A stretch of DNA of 64,000 nucleotides from Elysia chlorotica (GCA_003991915.1 RQTK01000227.1:59381-123380), one strand, 5' to 3'; shown: positions 15,301 through 28,874, counted from the first letter of the stretch. The notes: generated by a model from the letters alone, not told the origin. Translations and numbers: made by a program.

Positions 15301-18300
15301 TCGAGGAATTTGAAAAAGCGGGTTGCTTCTGGTGGGGGGTCTGGGGCCGGGCCCCGCCTTAAATCCGGCACTAGTGTTTTCACAAAATTTAACGTCGAAT
15401 CAGCCTAAATGGAACCAAAAAAAAAAATGTTTTCCCCCTTTTCAGAAACACTCGCTGCTAATGCCTGAAGATCTAAAAAATTTCTTCATGACAAGCAATG
15501 GATTTCATCTTACCTGGTCAGTGAAAATGGAAAGTAAGTTTGCTTCGCATGTATGGTAACAATTTTCATCTTTAAATTGCTATATTTTCTGTCTTTCAGA
15601 TTTTAAAGCATTCTACAAAAAAAAAAAACTTATGTGAAAACTTGGTACACGAATTTTTAATTTTGTGTACTTGTGTTAACATAATGATTCAGAGTAAACC
15701 GCAATTCTACCTGGAGTTGCTGGAGACAATGCTGTTCACATAATTGGAAATTAACAATCAATAAATCCATTACTCTTAGTCATGGTCATCATGGCTTTGC
15801 CATATTCATGGTGTCTCACAGAATTGTTTGTAACTATCCCAGATTCCACCATTCCCGTCGGAGCTATGCATCTGAACTCGGTGGGTCAAATGCTCCGGTT
15901 GGAGAGTGGCTCCAGTGAAGGGACACATATTCAACCATCTTTATGGGACCTCGATATGGATACAGAAATAAGTGGTTTGTTTGTTTTTTTCTCCCCATTG
16001 AAGTTTGCTCATCATGTCTGCATTTTGTACATTGAAATATGGACATTCTCAATTAACCCTTCCATTCAATAAATGGCACAGGACATCATATTTTCCTCTA
16101 TGACAAATTTGACAAGATGCCATACATGATGTGTCCAGTACATTATGAGATTTCAGGCTAGATTTGTCGTACATGACATATAGTATGTCAAGTTTTACTA
16201 GCACCATATCTCAGAGGCTTCAGTACTACTGCTTAAACTGCTCACAAACTTAAATTTATCAATAAATTTTACTTTGAGTATAGATCTAGGTCTAGTGGAT
16301 CATCATTCAGTACTCCGTACTCAAGTCCATCCTCACCAACTTTCTGTAGAAATTTGTAGCTCATATCCTTGCAAGACCCGATCACCAGTGCATAAAAAGT
16401 CCGTCATGAAAGGGTTAATGAAGTTAAAAGAAAACTTTAGGTTCAGTTCTCAAAAATATCCTAATTCCTGTTGCAGCATAAGAAATTTTTTTTATTTTGA
16501 TGGGATTTTTAAAGGTGTATCTTTATCTTTATTCTATCTTAGGGAGAAAGGCCCCGAGCTTTGTTGACAGCCGAATATTTGAACTTGATCCCTGTGGTGG
16601 AAATGGCAAGGTGTGCTTGGTCTTCAATGAAGTCCATCAAGGTAAACTTTTATATCTTGTTTTGTTTCTCTTCAAAATTTTTTTATTGCGGACTAATGAA
16701 GGGTTCAATGACAAAACGCATTTATCAATCTTTTTTTTTTTAACATTCTTTTTTGTCTTTACCAGTGAAAGAGAACTTAAAACTAATCATTCATACTTTT
16801 AGTGCCACACTTTGATTGTAGAACATAAAGTACAAAGAAAAAATACCTATTTCTCAGCTCTTCAAAAATGTATATATATTATTATTATTATATATATCAG
16901 TTCTTTTTGCTATTAAACCCTTCGTATTTGATAATAATTATGTTTTGTCACAATTCTGAGAACTTTGATGGTACTCATTGTTCATTGAGAATACTGATAT
17001 GTGAATAATGTGTTTCTTTAAGGCTAAAAGTGATAAAAGTAATACGTCTTTAGTAATTTGTGTGCTGTAGATTGTGTGTATCTTGCATATCAATTATTTA
17101 AGTCTGTTATTTCAGATGATATTTTTCAAGACCTTGCAAAGCAATGTTAGTACATGTAGTACTAAAAAAAAACAAAAAACCCAACCAATCTGTTTTGGAT
17201 GAAAATACAAATAATGATTCATGACATTATTCTAGAGAGATGTTACAAAACCTGTAGTTTTGAATGAGCACCTTTGGATTTTTGACTCGCTAAAAGGGTA
17301 GACCTTGTGGCAAAATGTCATCTAAGTTGAATTAAATTGCACCGCCCACTCAACTTGCATGCGTCGAAATATTGTCCTAACAACGTACAGTCAAACCTGT
17401 CTAAGACGACCACTGAAGATCCTGGGTCAAAGTGGTCATCTTGGACAGGTCAAAACTTTCCCTTCTGAGTTCCCAAACACAAAAATATGTGGTTGGTCGC
17501 AGGCTTAGGCCTGCCGTAAGGCCCATTAAAAAGAGGAGGAAGAAGAAGAAAAAGTAAAAGAAGAAGAAGAAGAAGAAGAAGAAGAAGAAGAAGAAGAAGA
17601 AGAAGACGACGACGACGAAGAAGGAGAAGAAGAAGAAGAAGAATTAATTATAGCACTTTCCGCAAAAGAAGCTGTCACGATGGATCAAATGAGTTTGAAG
17701 ACAAATTTCCATAATCCGAGTTTTATGTAAAACTGAGTGGAAGTTTGATGACCATAAGAGGAAGCAACAACCATTTATGGAACCTCCACTCATGGTCTTT
17801 TGAAGTTACCATCCGCCGTTCACCGAGGCCTTCTTGTCTGACACCTGTCTAGACACGCAATCTTCCCAACATCGACGCACTGGCTCGTGGTGGTCAGTGA
17901 AGCATGTCAAACAAATATACCGAATGTTAAGTCATCTTTTGTTTGCCACACGTTTCATGGTCAAGACTGGTAAATGATGTAATGGGGTGGTCGCTTTAAC
18001 AGGTTAAAGACCATTTTGGTAGAGAAAATAGATGGCCGTGGTCGCGTTGGAGAGGTGGTCGTTTTATGGGGTGTATTTATATAGTAAAAAATCAAGGGGG
18101 TGGTGGATAGCTGGTCGCTTGACCAGGTGTTCGTCTTAACGTGGAAACACAGTGGTTGTCGCACCATCTCGCCCAAGCTTCCCTTTTTTGCAGCGAGAAT
18201 TTATTTCATAGGAAAAGTGTTACAGTAAACAGAGTAGAAGCCTAAAAGAAGAATACGCACTCTTTAGCAACTGAGGGACACAATAAATCAAACACAACTA

Positions 18301-21201
18301 GAAATTATCAGTTGCTAAGTTATGCGTATTTTCTAGTTTATTATTATATTATTCCTATTACTTGCGCACATGCTTAGCAACTGAGTAGGTGTACTCTTTA
18401 GTGTTGTGCTCTTGATTCCTTTTTGGATACATGTTTATATTTCTATAAGTATAACTGAAACAATCCTTCTACTTAGTTCTAGGCAAAAATAACACACACT
18501 GAATTTTTCTCGTCACGTGATTTTGTCGCTCTGACGTTTGGAGGGAAGGTGCGACCATCACTCTGTTTCTACCAGCTCGCCCTTTTTTCCGCGCAGTTTT
18601 ATGTCGCCGATTTGTAGGGAAGGTGCGACCTCCACTGTGTTTCCACCCTAAGGCCACTTGCAGTGCTAGACGTCACCATTTGCAGATACAGCAGTGGTTA
18701 GACATGATTTCTTTAAGTGTATACAACATGTTTATTTTTTATCCTTTATTTAAAGGAAAATCTTTGAATATGATTCAAGGGTGAGAAATATTAAATACTT
18801 AGTCCAATAAAGTCCAGAAATTAAAATCCTGTTCGGCCGTTTCAAGTCTCAAAAGAAACAGGGCAGCACCTATTCAACATTTTTTCCCAATTGTGCATTG
18901 TCATAAGTCATTTAGAATAAAGCAATTAGAAAAATCAGTGTTTATTATGCTGCTACAAACACATAATTATGATATTCACATCTAGATATAGCTAATTGTG
19001 TTGCCCATTATAATTGAATGAGCTAAAACTGATGCAACAAGAGAGGTAAAAAATATTGTACGTTTTTAACCTCTTGCAGAGTACCATACTACCAAGTTAA
19101 CAGATCAAATAATACTTAGGCTGATTTTATTTACCATAATTTGAAATTTTATTTAGTGTTCCAAATGTTACCAATATGTATTTAGTTTTCCACGTGGCTT
19201 CAAATACTTGTTATTATGTAAAGAGCTGTCGAGTATTTTGCTAATGAAAAGCCTGTGGTGCACAGAGTCAGACAGCGGAAGTGAAGAAGACAATGGATTT
19301 TTCCTGCCCAGGGGTATGATATTTTTGGCTTTGTACTTTCACCATGAGAAACTAGAAATCAAATGCGCCTCCCTTCAATGCCTCTTTTGTAACAATGCTT
19401 TGCATATAAAATACAAAGTACATTCACGTGTATAGCTTTTACCCTCTGTAACAAAAATTAAGATATTCTGAGGTCACCTGTTCTGCTTATATAAGCCTTA
19501 AAATCATACCCTTTTTGAAACTATTCTTCGTCTTTGTTTCTCATTAGAGTCTTAATTTATAGAACTTTAACAGCAATCCAAGTGCTATTTTTTTAACATT
19601 AATCTTTTTCAACATAATTTTATTCACTTGAGGAGAAGAAGAAAAAAAAATAATGCTTTCTGAGTGTCCCGACCAGTTCATTGATTTTTCTCAACATTTC
19701 TAATTTCTATATTAACAATAGGCATGGGGTTCATACTGTTTTTACAATGTGCTTGCTCCATTTTCATTTGTAGGCTATTATTTTGGAATCAACAATTTAG
19801 TAAAACTTTAGTGTAGAATGTTCACTTCAGGACACATAACAGTGACATGCATTTTGTTCTCATAACATAGTAATAAATATGTTTCTTCACTGTCACAAAT
19901 AAATTTACCTTTTTTCTTGTCTACATCTCCACCTAAATGTTTTAACAAAGGTATCCTGTAAAAAAAATAATTTAAATGAGTGTTTATTTCATACTAGATA
20001 AAGGTTCACAAAAATTTTTTTTTTTAAGTATGTGCAAATGTTTTTTAAAAAGAAGCCAAGACTTCACGGTAACGAGACTTGCATCCTGCAAGCACTTACA
20101 TGACATCATGTCTTCTTTGATCCTGAAGAAAAATTATACAACATTGTTGGAAGAGGAAAGAGAAAATGAAAACAAAACTGTTTTAGATCCATTGCACATG
20201 TAATTATAAATGTCTGCATACTAGATCTTGTTAGTCTCATAGAAGATGCCTTCACAAGGAGTTAAAAGTAATCTAATTAATACAGAAATGTTTTTTGTCT
20301 TTATGTGTTCCCTCTTTTTGTAGTAATGTGGTTTGAAATAGATTGTGCTTTTCGTTCACATAAAAATCAATCAGATTAATGTCAATTATTTTTTGAAAAT
20401 CCTTATCCTTTATTGGAAATAATTAAGAAAGGAAAATTATTCTTTTTTTTCAAACAAACTTTTTTTTTGCTTTTCTTTATCCACCCTTTCACCCTCATCC
20501 TTCTTTACTGATTTCACCATTGAAGAATTATTCATAAAATTAAAGTTGATTCCATATTTGTGTTGAGACATGGACCTGTTGCTATTCCTGTGTGAGTCCT
20601 CGCATGTTCGCCCAATTAATTTGGATCCATTTTATTTCACAACAAAAAATTACATCAGTCACTTTGATAATGATGATATGGCCATCGGGCCACTATTCTT
20701 CATTTTAAAGCCAATAATAAAATGAAAATAATGATCAAACAACATGATGGATGAAGTTTATGCAATGAACCATCTCACCAACAGTTTCTCAAAAGACATT
20801 TATCATGTCAACTTCAAATTTAACAAAGATATAATTTTCTTTACAAACCATTTAAACATAATAAGAATAAAGATAATTGAAAACAAAAACATAAAAAGAT
20901 CACTATTTCAAGGCATACTTTTATTATTATATGCCTTTATTTTTTTCTTTCTTTTATTTTATTTTCCAAACAGAACCCCCCACCCCTACCCCACTTTCTC
21001 TTCTGAAATGCTGAATAGCCATGGAATACAAATCCATAACAAGGGATAAAAGCAAACACTACAAGGATGAAACATGCAGATTTTCTTTTAATAATAGAAT
21101 AAATTTGAAAAATGCATCGTATCATGTGTCCAATATTTAAGAGCAAATCTCTGCATAATGTTTTATTCTTATAATTTTCAGACCATTCATTCATCTAATG
21201 C

Positions 21202-21277
<76 letters not shown>

Positions 21278-24200
21278 CTAATGCTTTGCTCATTTTCATG
21301 AAAAATGTTATGATAATATCTCAAAACTAAAATTTCCAATGAGTAGACTGCACTAAAGAGAATAGAAATTCCATGTCTGTAGCTTGAGATCCCAATGGTC
21401 TTTATGAAAGAGGAAAAAAAACAAAAACACACACATATGAATAAAATTTCAGAATGGAAATATTTAATTAATATGTCAATCTTTATCTAACTATAAACTA
21501 TTGGGAGGCAAAACATGGGATTATCAATTGAGAAATTTTTAGACTAATACAGTAGAAAAGAAAAGAACTAATTTTAGGTGGTCTAAAATGGTTTTACTGT
21601 TAATGTTTTATTTGGTCTATCATTCATGTTAGTTAAAAATGGATGTGAAGCATGCTTACATTTTTTTCAAATATGTGTACTGATTTTTTTTTTATAACTT
21701 ATAATATATTATACATCAGCCTAATATTTTTTGATAATGTAAAAAATATTATATTAGTAAAATAAACAACTAAGTTGATTCATCTACATAGTTTGTGCAC
21801 TCCGTTTGGAACGAACTCTGATACGTTGGTTTTAACTCATACTGATCCTCATCCTTGATCCCAAGCTTTCTTTCACTTGATTATTTTTCAGTGGATATGT
21901 TGATCTTGGGGCGTATAGAGCTTAGTTTTAGGCCTCTTGTGACACCAACTTACTAGTTGTTGACTGTATACTGTCAATGAAATCAAAGCTTAACGCTTTT
22001 CTTACCTATTTGAAACAGTTTCCTTTTTTGCCCCATAACATTTAATCTTGTCCGAAGATCTGTCTCTATAGAAACAGAAAAAAAAAGAAAGAGGAAAGAG
22101 AAAACATAAGGGGAAAAAAAAAAAAAATTAAAAAACAGTGCTACATACAGTTTTCAGACAGTTTATGTGAGCGAATAATTATCTTTTTTAAATACACAGC
22201 TTATTAAAGTAGGAAATATGAAATATAATCATACTTTTCATAGTTCTCTATAATTGCAACGATATTATTAAATTGTGTTTTATTCCATTTCTTGATGCCT
22301 TTCAATGATTGTTGTTGCCAGATTTTGTCACAGAGATTTGGTACTTGGATCGGTCGTTGCGCTGGCACTACATGTGCGACTCCTTCATGGCGTATTTCCG
22401 CCTGATGCTCATGCACCTCGGTCTCCCTCACTGGCAGCTGGCGTTCACAGACATAGGGCTACCTCCCCTGTCTAAGGTACCAGCACCCACTGTAGTCGTG
22501 TAGTTGTGGAGACAGTTTTTCTCATTGAATCATGATTTCATTCAAAATTCTTTTTATATTTGCTATATATTTAATTTTCAAAGTATTTATTTTTTCATAA
22601 AGAAGACTTTATTGTACAGTGCATACCTGGTAATTCGACATTACACTTACCGGGACCAGAATTTGTATGTCAATTAATAGAAAGTAAAATTAAAAGATAT
22701 AGTATTTTAAGAGAAAGGCAAAGCTAGAGTGGTTCTAGATAAGGATCTACACATAGGCGTTCTTTGTGCACCATGATTTGGCTTATTGAGCCTGTACAAA
22801 GTTTGTACATTTTTGAAAGGTTATTTATCAGTCCAATACAGACACAACCACCTGCTTTATTGTAAACAAAAAAAATTGCATAAATGTTATATGATAATGG
22901 TTGGAAAAATGTTGAAATAAAAGAAATGCAGCAGTAAATTGTCGAGTTGAGCGAAAATATGCAAGGAGCAATCAAAGCAATATATTTCTGACTAAGTATG
23001 TCCAATGAAGGGAAATTTCCAATTATCAGATGTCGAATTAAGTGGAGTATCACTGTATCATACTCATAGAAGCTCAATAGAAAATTCCATTTTGAAAAAC
23101 ATGACATTTCAAAACTGCCAAGTATCCTAACTGAACTGAATCTGACTTGATGTGTGTGATGTATATGGAAATAGGAAGAAACTTGTATTGAGTTGTCTCT
23201 CTCCATCCCACTTGTTGTGCTCCAGCAATGGTTCAACATGTATGCCCCGATACGCTTGGAAGTCGACACAGACGGAACGGTGGAGCCATCCCTTCCCCCC
23301 GAGGCTCCGGTAGCATCGCCCTTGGATCCAAACAAAATATTCAAAGGGAAAAGTGATCGCAAGTATGATAGTTAGCTATGATATTAAAAATGTAAGGGAG
23401 GGACGATGTGAGAGCATGAGAGAAGGTGTGTGTGGGGGGAGGGCGTAAGACTAGAGAGAGAGGGAGTAAAAAAGAAAAGAGAGAGAGAGAGTGGGAGTGA
23501 GAGAGGAGAAGAGAAGAGAGAGAGGGTGGAAATGAGAGAGAGAGAGAGAGAGAGGGGGTGGAAGTGAGAGAGAAATAATGTGGGAGTGAGAGAGAGAGAC
23601 ACACACACAGACAACAGACAGAAACACAGATAGACTTCGACCAGTTCTACTTGTGAGCAAAGAAAAACAAATATTCTCATAATTCCTTGAATGAAAAGAT
23701 TTGAAGAAAAAAAAAAGAGTTAGTGCTCATGTGGTCTTTAGGTGTTCCTTATTCAAATATATAAAAATTGTTCTCATTTTAATTTTTGAAAATTTTTTTT
23801 TCACATGGATTTTTATTATTTTTAGACGTGCTTGAAAATCTTTTTGACAAGCCCTTTTTTTCCACTCTAGTTTTTAATTTTGCTCCACTACAGGAAGGTG
23901 ACGGGTCCTCCTCAGAACCCAGCAGGCACCTTGTCCCAACCAGCCACCGCACCGGGCAAAAAAAAATTCCCTGTGACATCTGCAAGGTATGGGACAGAAA
24001 GATGGCAAATTTTTTATACTTAAAAAATTTTTTTTTTAAATTATTGTTTAGTGAAACTAAAATCAAGTCGTAATTTTAATCTCACCTAGTGTGTCTCTGT
24101 CCAGCACACTTTCCATTCTGAAGTGTCATCAACTTGTTAGAAACGTCTTTTCAAAACAATCTGATAAACTTAATATATTTTAAAAAACATCAACAGTAAG

Positions 24201-24565
24201 AGAAGTAGGCATTTGTTTTAATTGGTCTACAGCAAGATTTGTTTTCTTATAATGTATTTTCAGATTGTTACATGAACTGATTTAGAAACATATTCCTAGA
24301 GAGTAAAGCTATGAAGTATGATTCACACATTTCTCTTACTTGTGGGACACACATTTATTATTCTGGCGAAATTTGGCACAAATTCATTGGTTTTTTTTTT
24401 AACAAACTTTGACTTTTAAGAGAAAGTTTTGAAAAATTATGCGCTTAGCAATGGTTATGAAAAAATAACTTATAATTTCTTTTTAAAATTTCTAGATCAG
24501 CCAATTCATCTGGCAAGCAAACCATCGGGAGCAGCTCTCAAGTGTCAGCAAAGTCCAGCAGATAA
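12371..24565 (+). CDS. TPGS2: Tubulin polyglutamylase complex subunit 2, complete, 10 exons
   Basis: Exons: 12371-12434, 13085-13164, 15446-15533, 15843-15971, 16543-16641, 19266-19313, 22322-22476, 23226-23362, 23894-23986, 24496-24565; all phases match, giving 320 residues against about 300 in human. The start is chosen because the NYLEKMTM exon aligns with the family's LEKLTLG start and its one-base overhang completes a Glu codon in exon 2. Recognisable blocks in order: SERAAILMWEQ, MPEDLKNFFMTSNGFHLTWS (SMI1/KNR4-like core), IPVGAM, IFELDPCGGNGKVCLV, EIWYLDRSLRWHY, HLGLPHW, QWFNMYAPI, LDP.K.FKGK, and a Lys/Ser/Gly-rich tail ending KSSR. TPGS2 belongs to the TTLL1-containing complex that polyglutamylates tubulin on axonemes and neuronal microtubules. 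Exon 6 (48 nt) encodes an acidic insert not present in the human protein as I recall it, and could be skipped in frame. Confidence 0.92.
14641..15040. repeat. 76-bp perfect direct repeats bracketing the RT fragment
   Basis: Bases 14641-14716 and 14965-15040 are identical (from actggtgatcatgc to agaattcaagac), separated by 248 bp holding the RT fragment. The second copy is part of the fragment's open frame start. Confidence 0.9.
14717..14995 (-). pseudogene. Non-LTR retrotransposon reverse-transcriptase fragment
   Basis: The - strand encodes about 90 residues of an RT finger/palm region: GDALDRGNYRGLKLTEQVMKV, then FGFVPGRGTTDAIFVVRQLQEK and LYMAFVDLEKAF, the A-motif region of non-LTR retrotransposon RTs. 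The frame stops right at AF, before the expected Asp-Arg-Val-Pro, where the 76-bp direct repeat begins. No endonuclease or YxDD catalytic block is present, so this is a dead fragment nested in the hAT-like element. Clade (RTE-like or related) is uncertain. Confidence 0.8.
17388..18140. mobile_element. Possible DNA-transposon remnant with (GAA)n in TPGS2 intron 5
   Basis: The left part starts tacagtcaaacctgtctaag acgaccac, and the right part near 18085-18139 has gctggtcgcttgaccagg and gttcgtcttaac; the motif AAGACGAxCAC is inverted at the two ends, and ggtcg/gtggtc motifs recur through it. A (GAA)n tract sits at 17548-17643. Boundaries and class are not certain and I found no clear target duplication. 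Confidence 0.35.
18141..18652. mobile_element. MITE-like element with GTGGAAACACAGTGG inverted ends
   Basis: gtggaaacacagtggttgtcgcacc at the left is the reverse complement of the right end (ggtgcgacctccactgtgtttccac), and a second internal copy of the right-hand motif (gggaaggtgcgaccatcactctgtttc) lies about 66 bp inside. The interior (18240-18400) has a further inverted segment containing ttgctaag-tatgcgtatt that recurs at 25225-25290. Confidence 0.5.
21204..21278 (+). repeat. (TTA)n microsatellite
   Basis: About 25 uninterrupted TTA units within TPGS2 intron 6. Confidence 0.95.
22617..23055. mobile_element. pogo/Tigger-like MITE in TPGS2 intron 7
   Basis: The left end is CAGTGCATACCTGGTAATTCGACA-like and the right end reads, in reverse complement, CAGTGATACTCCACTTAATTCGACA-like, with TA dinucleotides on both sides (22615-22616 and 23056-23057). 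CAGTG-ATAC ends with TA target duplication are the hallmark of pogo/Tigger elements of the Tc1/mariner group. At 439 bp with no transposase frame it is non-autonomous. Confidence 0.65.
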
Positions 24566-24627
24566 CAGAGGGGGAGGACCTGAGAACTCGCTCCCAACAG
24601 AGGGGGAGGACCTGAGAACTCGCTCCC
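24564..24627 (+). repeat. Two-copy 32-bp tandem duplication overlapping the TPGS2 stop codon
   Basis: Two identical 32-bp units (aacagagggggaggacctga...) occupy 24564-24595 and 24596-24627. The first begins in the TAA stop, so the 3' UTR starts with this duplication. Confidence 0.9.
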
Positions 24628-27600
24628 AGTCACACAAACCTGATCCCAACAGTCAAAGAATCAAAGTCAAAATCAAATGAAACCTCAAGGTCCACGCTAA
24701 ACTGATTAAGACGTCCTCAATATACTCAGCTTAAATCGTTGCGGAAATGAAATTAGGATAGATTGTACTCAGCTCAAATCGTTGCGGACATGAAACTAGG
24801 ATAGATTGTTCAATTTTCTGTAGCTCTAAAGAAGTATAGGAGACCTGCCACTCCTCAAATATGAAAAGAGGAATCCGAAAAAAAAAGTCAGGAATCAAAG
24901 ACACAACTCACGTGTCTATTGAAAATATCAATTGACGCCAACAAGCTGCGTCTCATCCCAATTCAATATTACAAAGTTTTCATCAGGGGAACAATCAATT
25001 CCATTCCCTAAAGTCTGAAGTTGAAATCAAGCATACAGTTGCAGTACTGTGTGGAGATCCAATTCATTGGGTTTGTATAGAAATACACAAATAATGTTAC
25101 AAGAAGAAGGGGAGGATAAGCAGTGAAAATCAGACTAATGAAAGAGAGATGAAGCCATTAAGGGCGAAACGTTTATATGTATCTTTCTACCTCTAATTGC
25201 TTTTTATTTATTGTGTCCCTCAGTTACTAAGTTGTGCGTATTCCCCCCTTTATTATTATACTACTTTTATTACTTGCGCACACGCATCTACTACTAGGTC
25301 CATTCAATATACTGAGCCTTATAAACTTTATCTTCACAAAACTAGATGTCGGCCTACACCCAGCCTAAAACTGGTTAGTCATTACTGGCCTAGATGAGGG
25401 GCTGCTGTGGTCAAGTGATTTGACTTAACAACCTGGAATACTGTTGTTCGGCACATCCAAGATCAATGACTCAATCAGATTGGTCCTTTTAATTCAATGA
25501 TCTTTGCATCACAGCTGCACTGCATGTATCTTTGAGTGCAAACTCGGAAAAGCTATTGAGATGTAAAAGTGCCAGATAATAGAGTTAGATAAGATTGCAT
25601 ACTTCTAGATAGCATATTCACCACACAGAATTGATAGATTTGTAAAATTTAAAGACACATAATGAAAACGTCTGATTTTCCAGTACGGCTCTTTGGAACT
25701 AACCTAGATCCATGTATCGCTCTTTGCCAGATAGATCTACTGTACTGCACGGATCTAATAATGTGGTCCTCAGTGGCTTAACGAGTTCTCAAATTTAGAT
25801 TAAGAACAAAGTTATCTCAACTGCTAGATCTGTTTTAGTTTTTTTCCTCGATCAGATTATCAGGCAGGCAGGAATGGAACTACATTATATGTCAAATAGA
25901 GAACGATAGTACTAATAGTCCTATTTTCCATACATTCTATTAGAGGCCTGTTATTTCGCTCGTAATGCATGCTGAACAGTTATACTGAATGGGCAATTCC
26001 GATAGATGCCCAACTACATATATGTTCTAGATAATGTGGCTTCATTGACTTTTTCCGATGTTTGTCAATGTGATTATGCAAAAAAGTATGGCTCGCTGTT
26101 GAGTTTCCAAGAAACTGAAAAAAACAAAATAAAACAAAAAACGAAAAGAAATACACATGGGAGGCAGGGAAAAAAACAGAATTTCATATAGAAAATCGGA
26201 AAAATGGGATATCACCCGATTTTCAATAAAAGCTGGAATAAGTGGCAGGTCTGGTATTGTTACAATCATGTTTATACAGGTTGAACTGAACAGTATCTGC
26301 TTGTTTCCTCTATTCAAGAACCAGTGAGAATACTGCTGACTTAGTTTGGTTTTTATAGTAGAATCTTTGTTTTGGTTGATAGTTTTCCTGCTGTGACATA
26401 CAAATTCCATGTTGAATGTATTTATAAATGTGAAACCAAGTTTTAATTTGTTGCTGTAAATAGATTAAACAAACATGAAAGAAAAGAAAGTCTTGAACTG
26501 ACCCGAGTTTTGACATTCGTTGTGTAAACTTTTATTTTTGATCATAATGATTTGAACACAAGTGGAAACATGGTGGCATGCTCTAAAAAAATCAATTTGT
26601 TGATACTTAAAAGAATCATGGTAAAAAATAACATATTTTATTACTCAAACCCTCACAACAACAATCGACATTCTACCAATCATAGCTGCCAACTTTTGAG
26701 AAAGCAAATACAGCTTTTTAGCGGGATAAAACATCTAATCGATGGCCAAGCTTATTTGGTTCAGCTATCAATATTGAATTGTAAGCTAAACCATAAAAAG
26801 AATTGCACCAAGGAGTAGTGTTATTTAATAAATGTTTTTTTTGTTTGTTTTATTTTGTTTTGAATTTCATCTCTAGTGTCAATATCCAGGCTTTGCTTGA
26901 CCTGAATATAATATTTTCAAGACGGTTGGCTAAAGACTTTAAGCTTGCTAGCATGCCCAAAGCAAGTAGAACTAACACCATTTTCCTTGACTAAACCAAC
27001 CAGTAGGAAGCAAATCTAACATTCAATGTGCTCAGTCGTCGGTCTCAAACTAGGCACTTACTGAGAACCAAACGCTCTGCTACTTCAACCAGTTCCTCAA
27101 AGTCAACTATCTAGTTCCCGATTTATATCACAGAATTAGATCAAGGTCTGCACCATTGGATATCAACTAGATTTAGAATATAAAGCTAGTCTAGATTCAC
27201 CCTCACGAGATGTAGTTTCACTTTGGAACGACAGATAGGTTTATTTGCAGGTATGCCCTCCATCAGCAATTTCACTGGGAATACCAGAAATTGAGGGTCT
27301 CCGAAAATATTGTTCATGTACGAAAATGATTGAAAATCTAGATGTACATATGGGCCATTAAAATATATTCATTAACAACAAAAAGTTTTATAACAAAAAA
27401 GTGTTTTTTTAACAATAATTCTCAGGCTTTTTGAACCACGAACTGCAATACGACACAAAAGGTGGCATCGGTTTGGCTCAAGTTGCAACACACTAGCGGC
27501 AGGCAACAAATATCAGATCTAGATTAAGCTTAGATCTATGTTCCCAAATCCTGATGACGATACAAAAGCAAGATTTAAATAGAGGTGACAGCTGTTAAGA

Positions 27601-28874
27601 GAATTAAAAAATTTAGCCCAGGAATAAATTTTCTTTTCATTTCTTGTTTTTTAAATAATCAATTTTTCTTGATATTTTAACATACAACAAGTTACAAACA
27701 ACAAGAGTGGATGTTAAGATCATTACATGTATTGTTATTATTAAATTTTTTTTTTGCTTTGTAAATGTTTAAGCTTAAATTTTATAAAATAAACCCACCC
27801 AAAAATAGACACAAGAGGAACACGGTCACAACATTGTGTAGTAAAATCAAAAATCTTGTACAGTATGTAACATCTTCATGAGACACCCAATTTTTAGCTA
27901 TTTTTGTTAAAACGATACGGACATACGTACTCGGGAGATCAAATACATACTAAATATGTATTATACGTACTGGTTGGCAGTGTATTCCTCCATGATTTAC
28001 AGTCACATGTATATAAGTAGAACATTAACAAGGCTAGTTTGAATAAATGTGATTAACCCTTGCAGTTTTTGCAAAGCCCTAAAAATATAATCAGACATTG
28101 GATAAAATTCCTAAAAAAAATAAAAATGTGCTCACTTTCATATGAGCAAACAAATTTCCTCAAACTAATATTTTGCTCCACCATTTTCTTTCTTTCAATC
28201 ATTTCTCTGACAAAGTGCAAGGAAAAACCCTTTCCTTGCACAGAAAGTACAGAATATGAAACACTGACATGCACAGCAAGCAAGCAGGGAAATATGAATC
28301 TGTGAGATACTATTGTTGTGTGTGCATATATTTCAAAAGCTAATCTCGTAATGCTATGAGATTCCTTGCACATTATCCAAAGAATACACTCAAACCTTTA
28401 AAAAACAAACAAACCCCCTCACACACACACACAAGGAGATTCTAAAGCAGAGCAAAGCTCCAAAAAGATCTGACAGGTCATTAAATTAAACCCAATTAAA
28501 TTCGTCATTTCCTTTTTTCACACAGTATCAATAATATGATGATTTTCATTAAGTCATTCAAGGAAGCTTTCTGGTGATTTCAACATTCTTCGCAACGCAA
28601 ATTGGTATCTATGTAAATATACACACAACATTTCACAATGTGGCAGAGAGAATCCAGCAATCATCTAAATACACATATTTTTTAGAACTAGTTGATCACC
28701 TGTACAGATGGAAAGATACAATAGATGAAATTTAACAAGGCTAAATAGTTATCTTGATTCATGAATATGAAAAAAAAATGCTTTTGAACCAACTTGAGGG
28801 AATCTGAGAATTGTTATCGCTGATAAAACTAAGCGTACACATATTGCTCTGGGCCCTGACTGGGACCGTGGATA
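24566..28874. other. Convergent intergenic region between TPGS2 and ATR
   Basis: The 3' UTRs of TPGS2 (+) and ATR (-) lie here. There is a two-copy ~46-bp tandem duplication at 24722-24809 (tcagct.aaatcgttgcgga) and, at 25200-25290, a dispersed repeat with gttactaagttgtgcgtatt and ttacttgcgcaca that also occurs near 18320-18370. An AATAAA at 26225 is a possible poly(A) signal. Nothing else looks coding; the longest frames (26042-26410, 28053-28373) show no recognisable motif. Confidence 0.55.

Larger units (their letters stand above)
13823..15373. mobile_element. hAT-like DNA transposon remnant (non-autonomous) in TPGS2 intron 2
   Basis: The left end CAGCGCTGGATTTAGG matches the right end in reverse complement (TAGTGCCGGATTTAAGG), both followed by G/C-rich runs. 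The flanks are 8-bp sequences GAGTTTTC (13815-13822) and GTGTTTTC (15374-15381), 7 of 8 identical. Such TIRs with 8-bp duplications are typical of the hAT superfamily. No transposase frame remains. The 1.55-kb interior contains a G-run near 14574-14593 and a reverse-transcriptase fragment inserted between 76-bp direct repeats. Confidence 0.65.

Noticed and set aside
22724..23362. 212-codon - strand open frame
   Set aside because: It runs across a pogo-like MITE and antisense to TPGS2 exon 8, with no recognisable domain.
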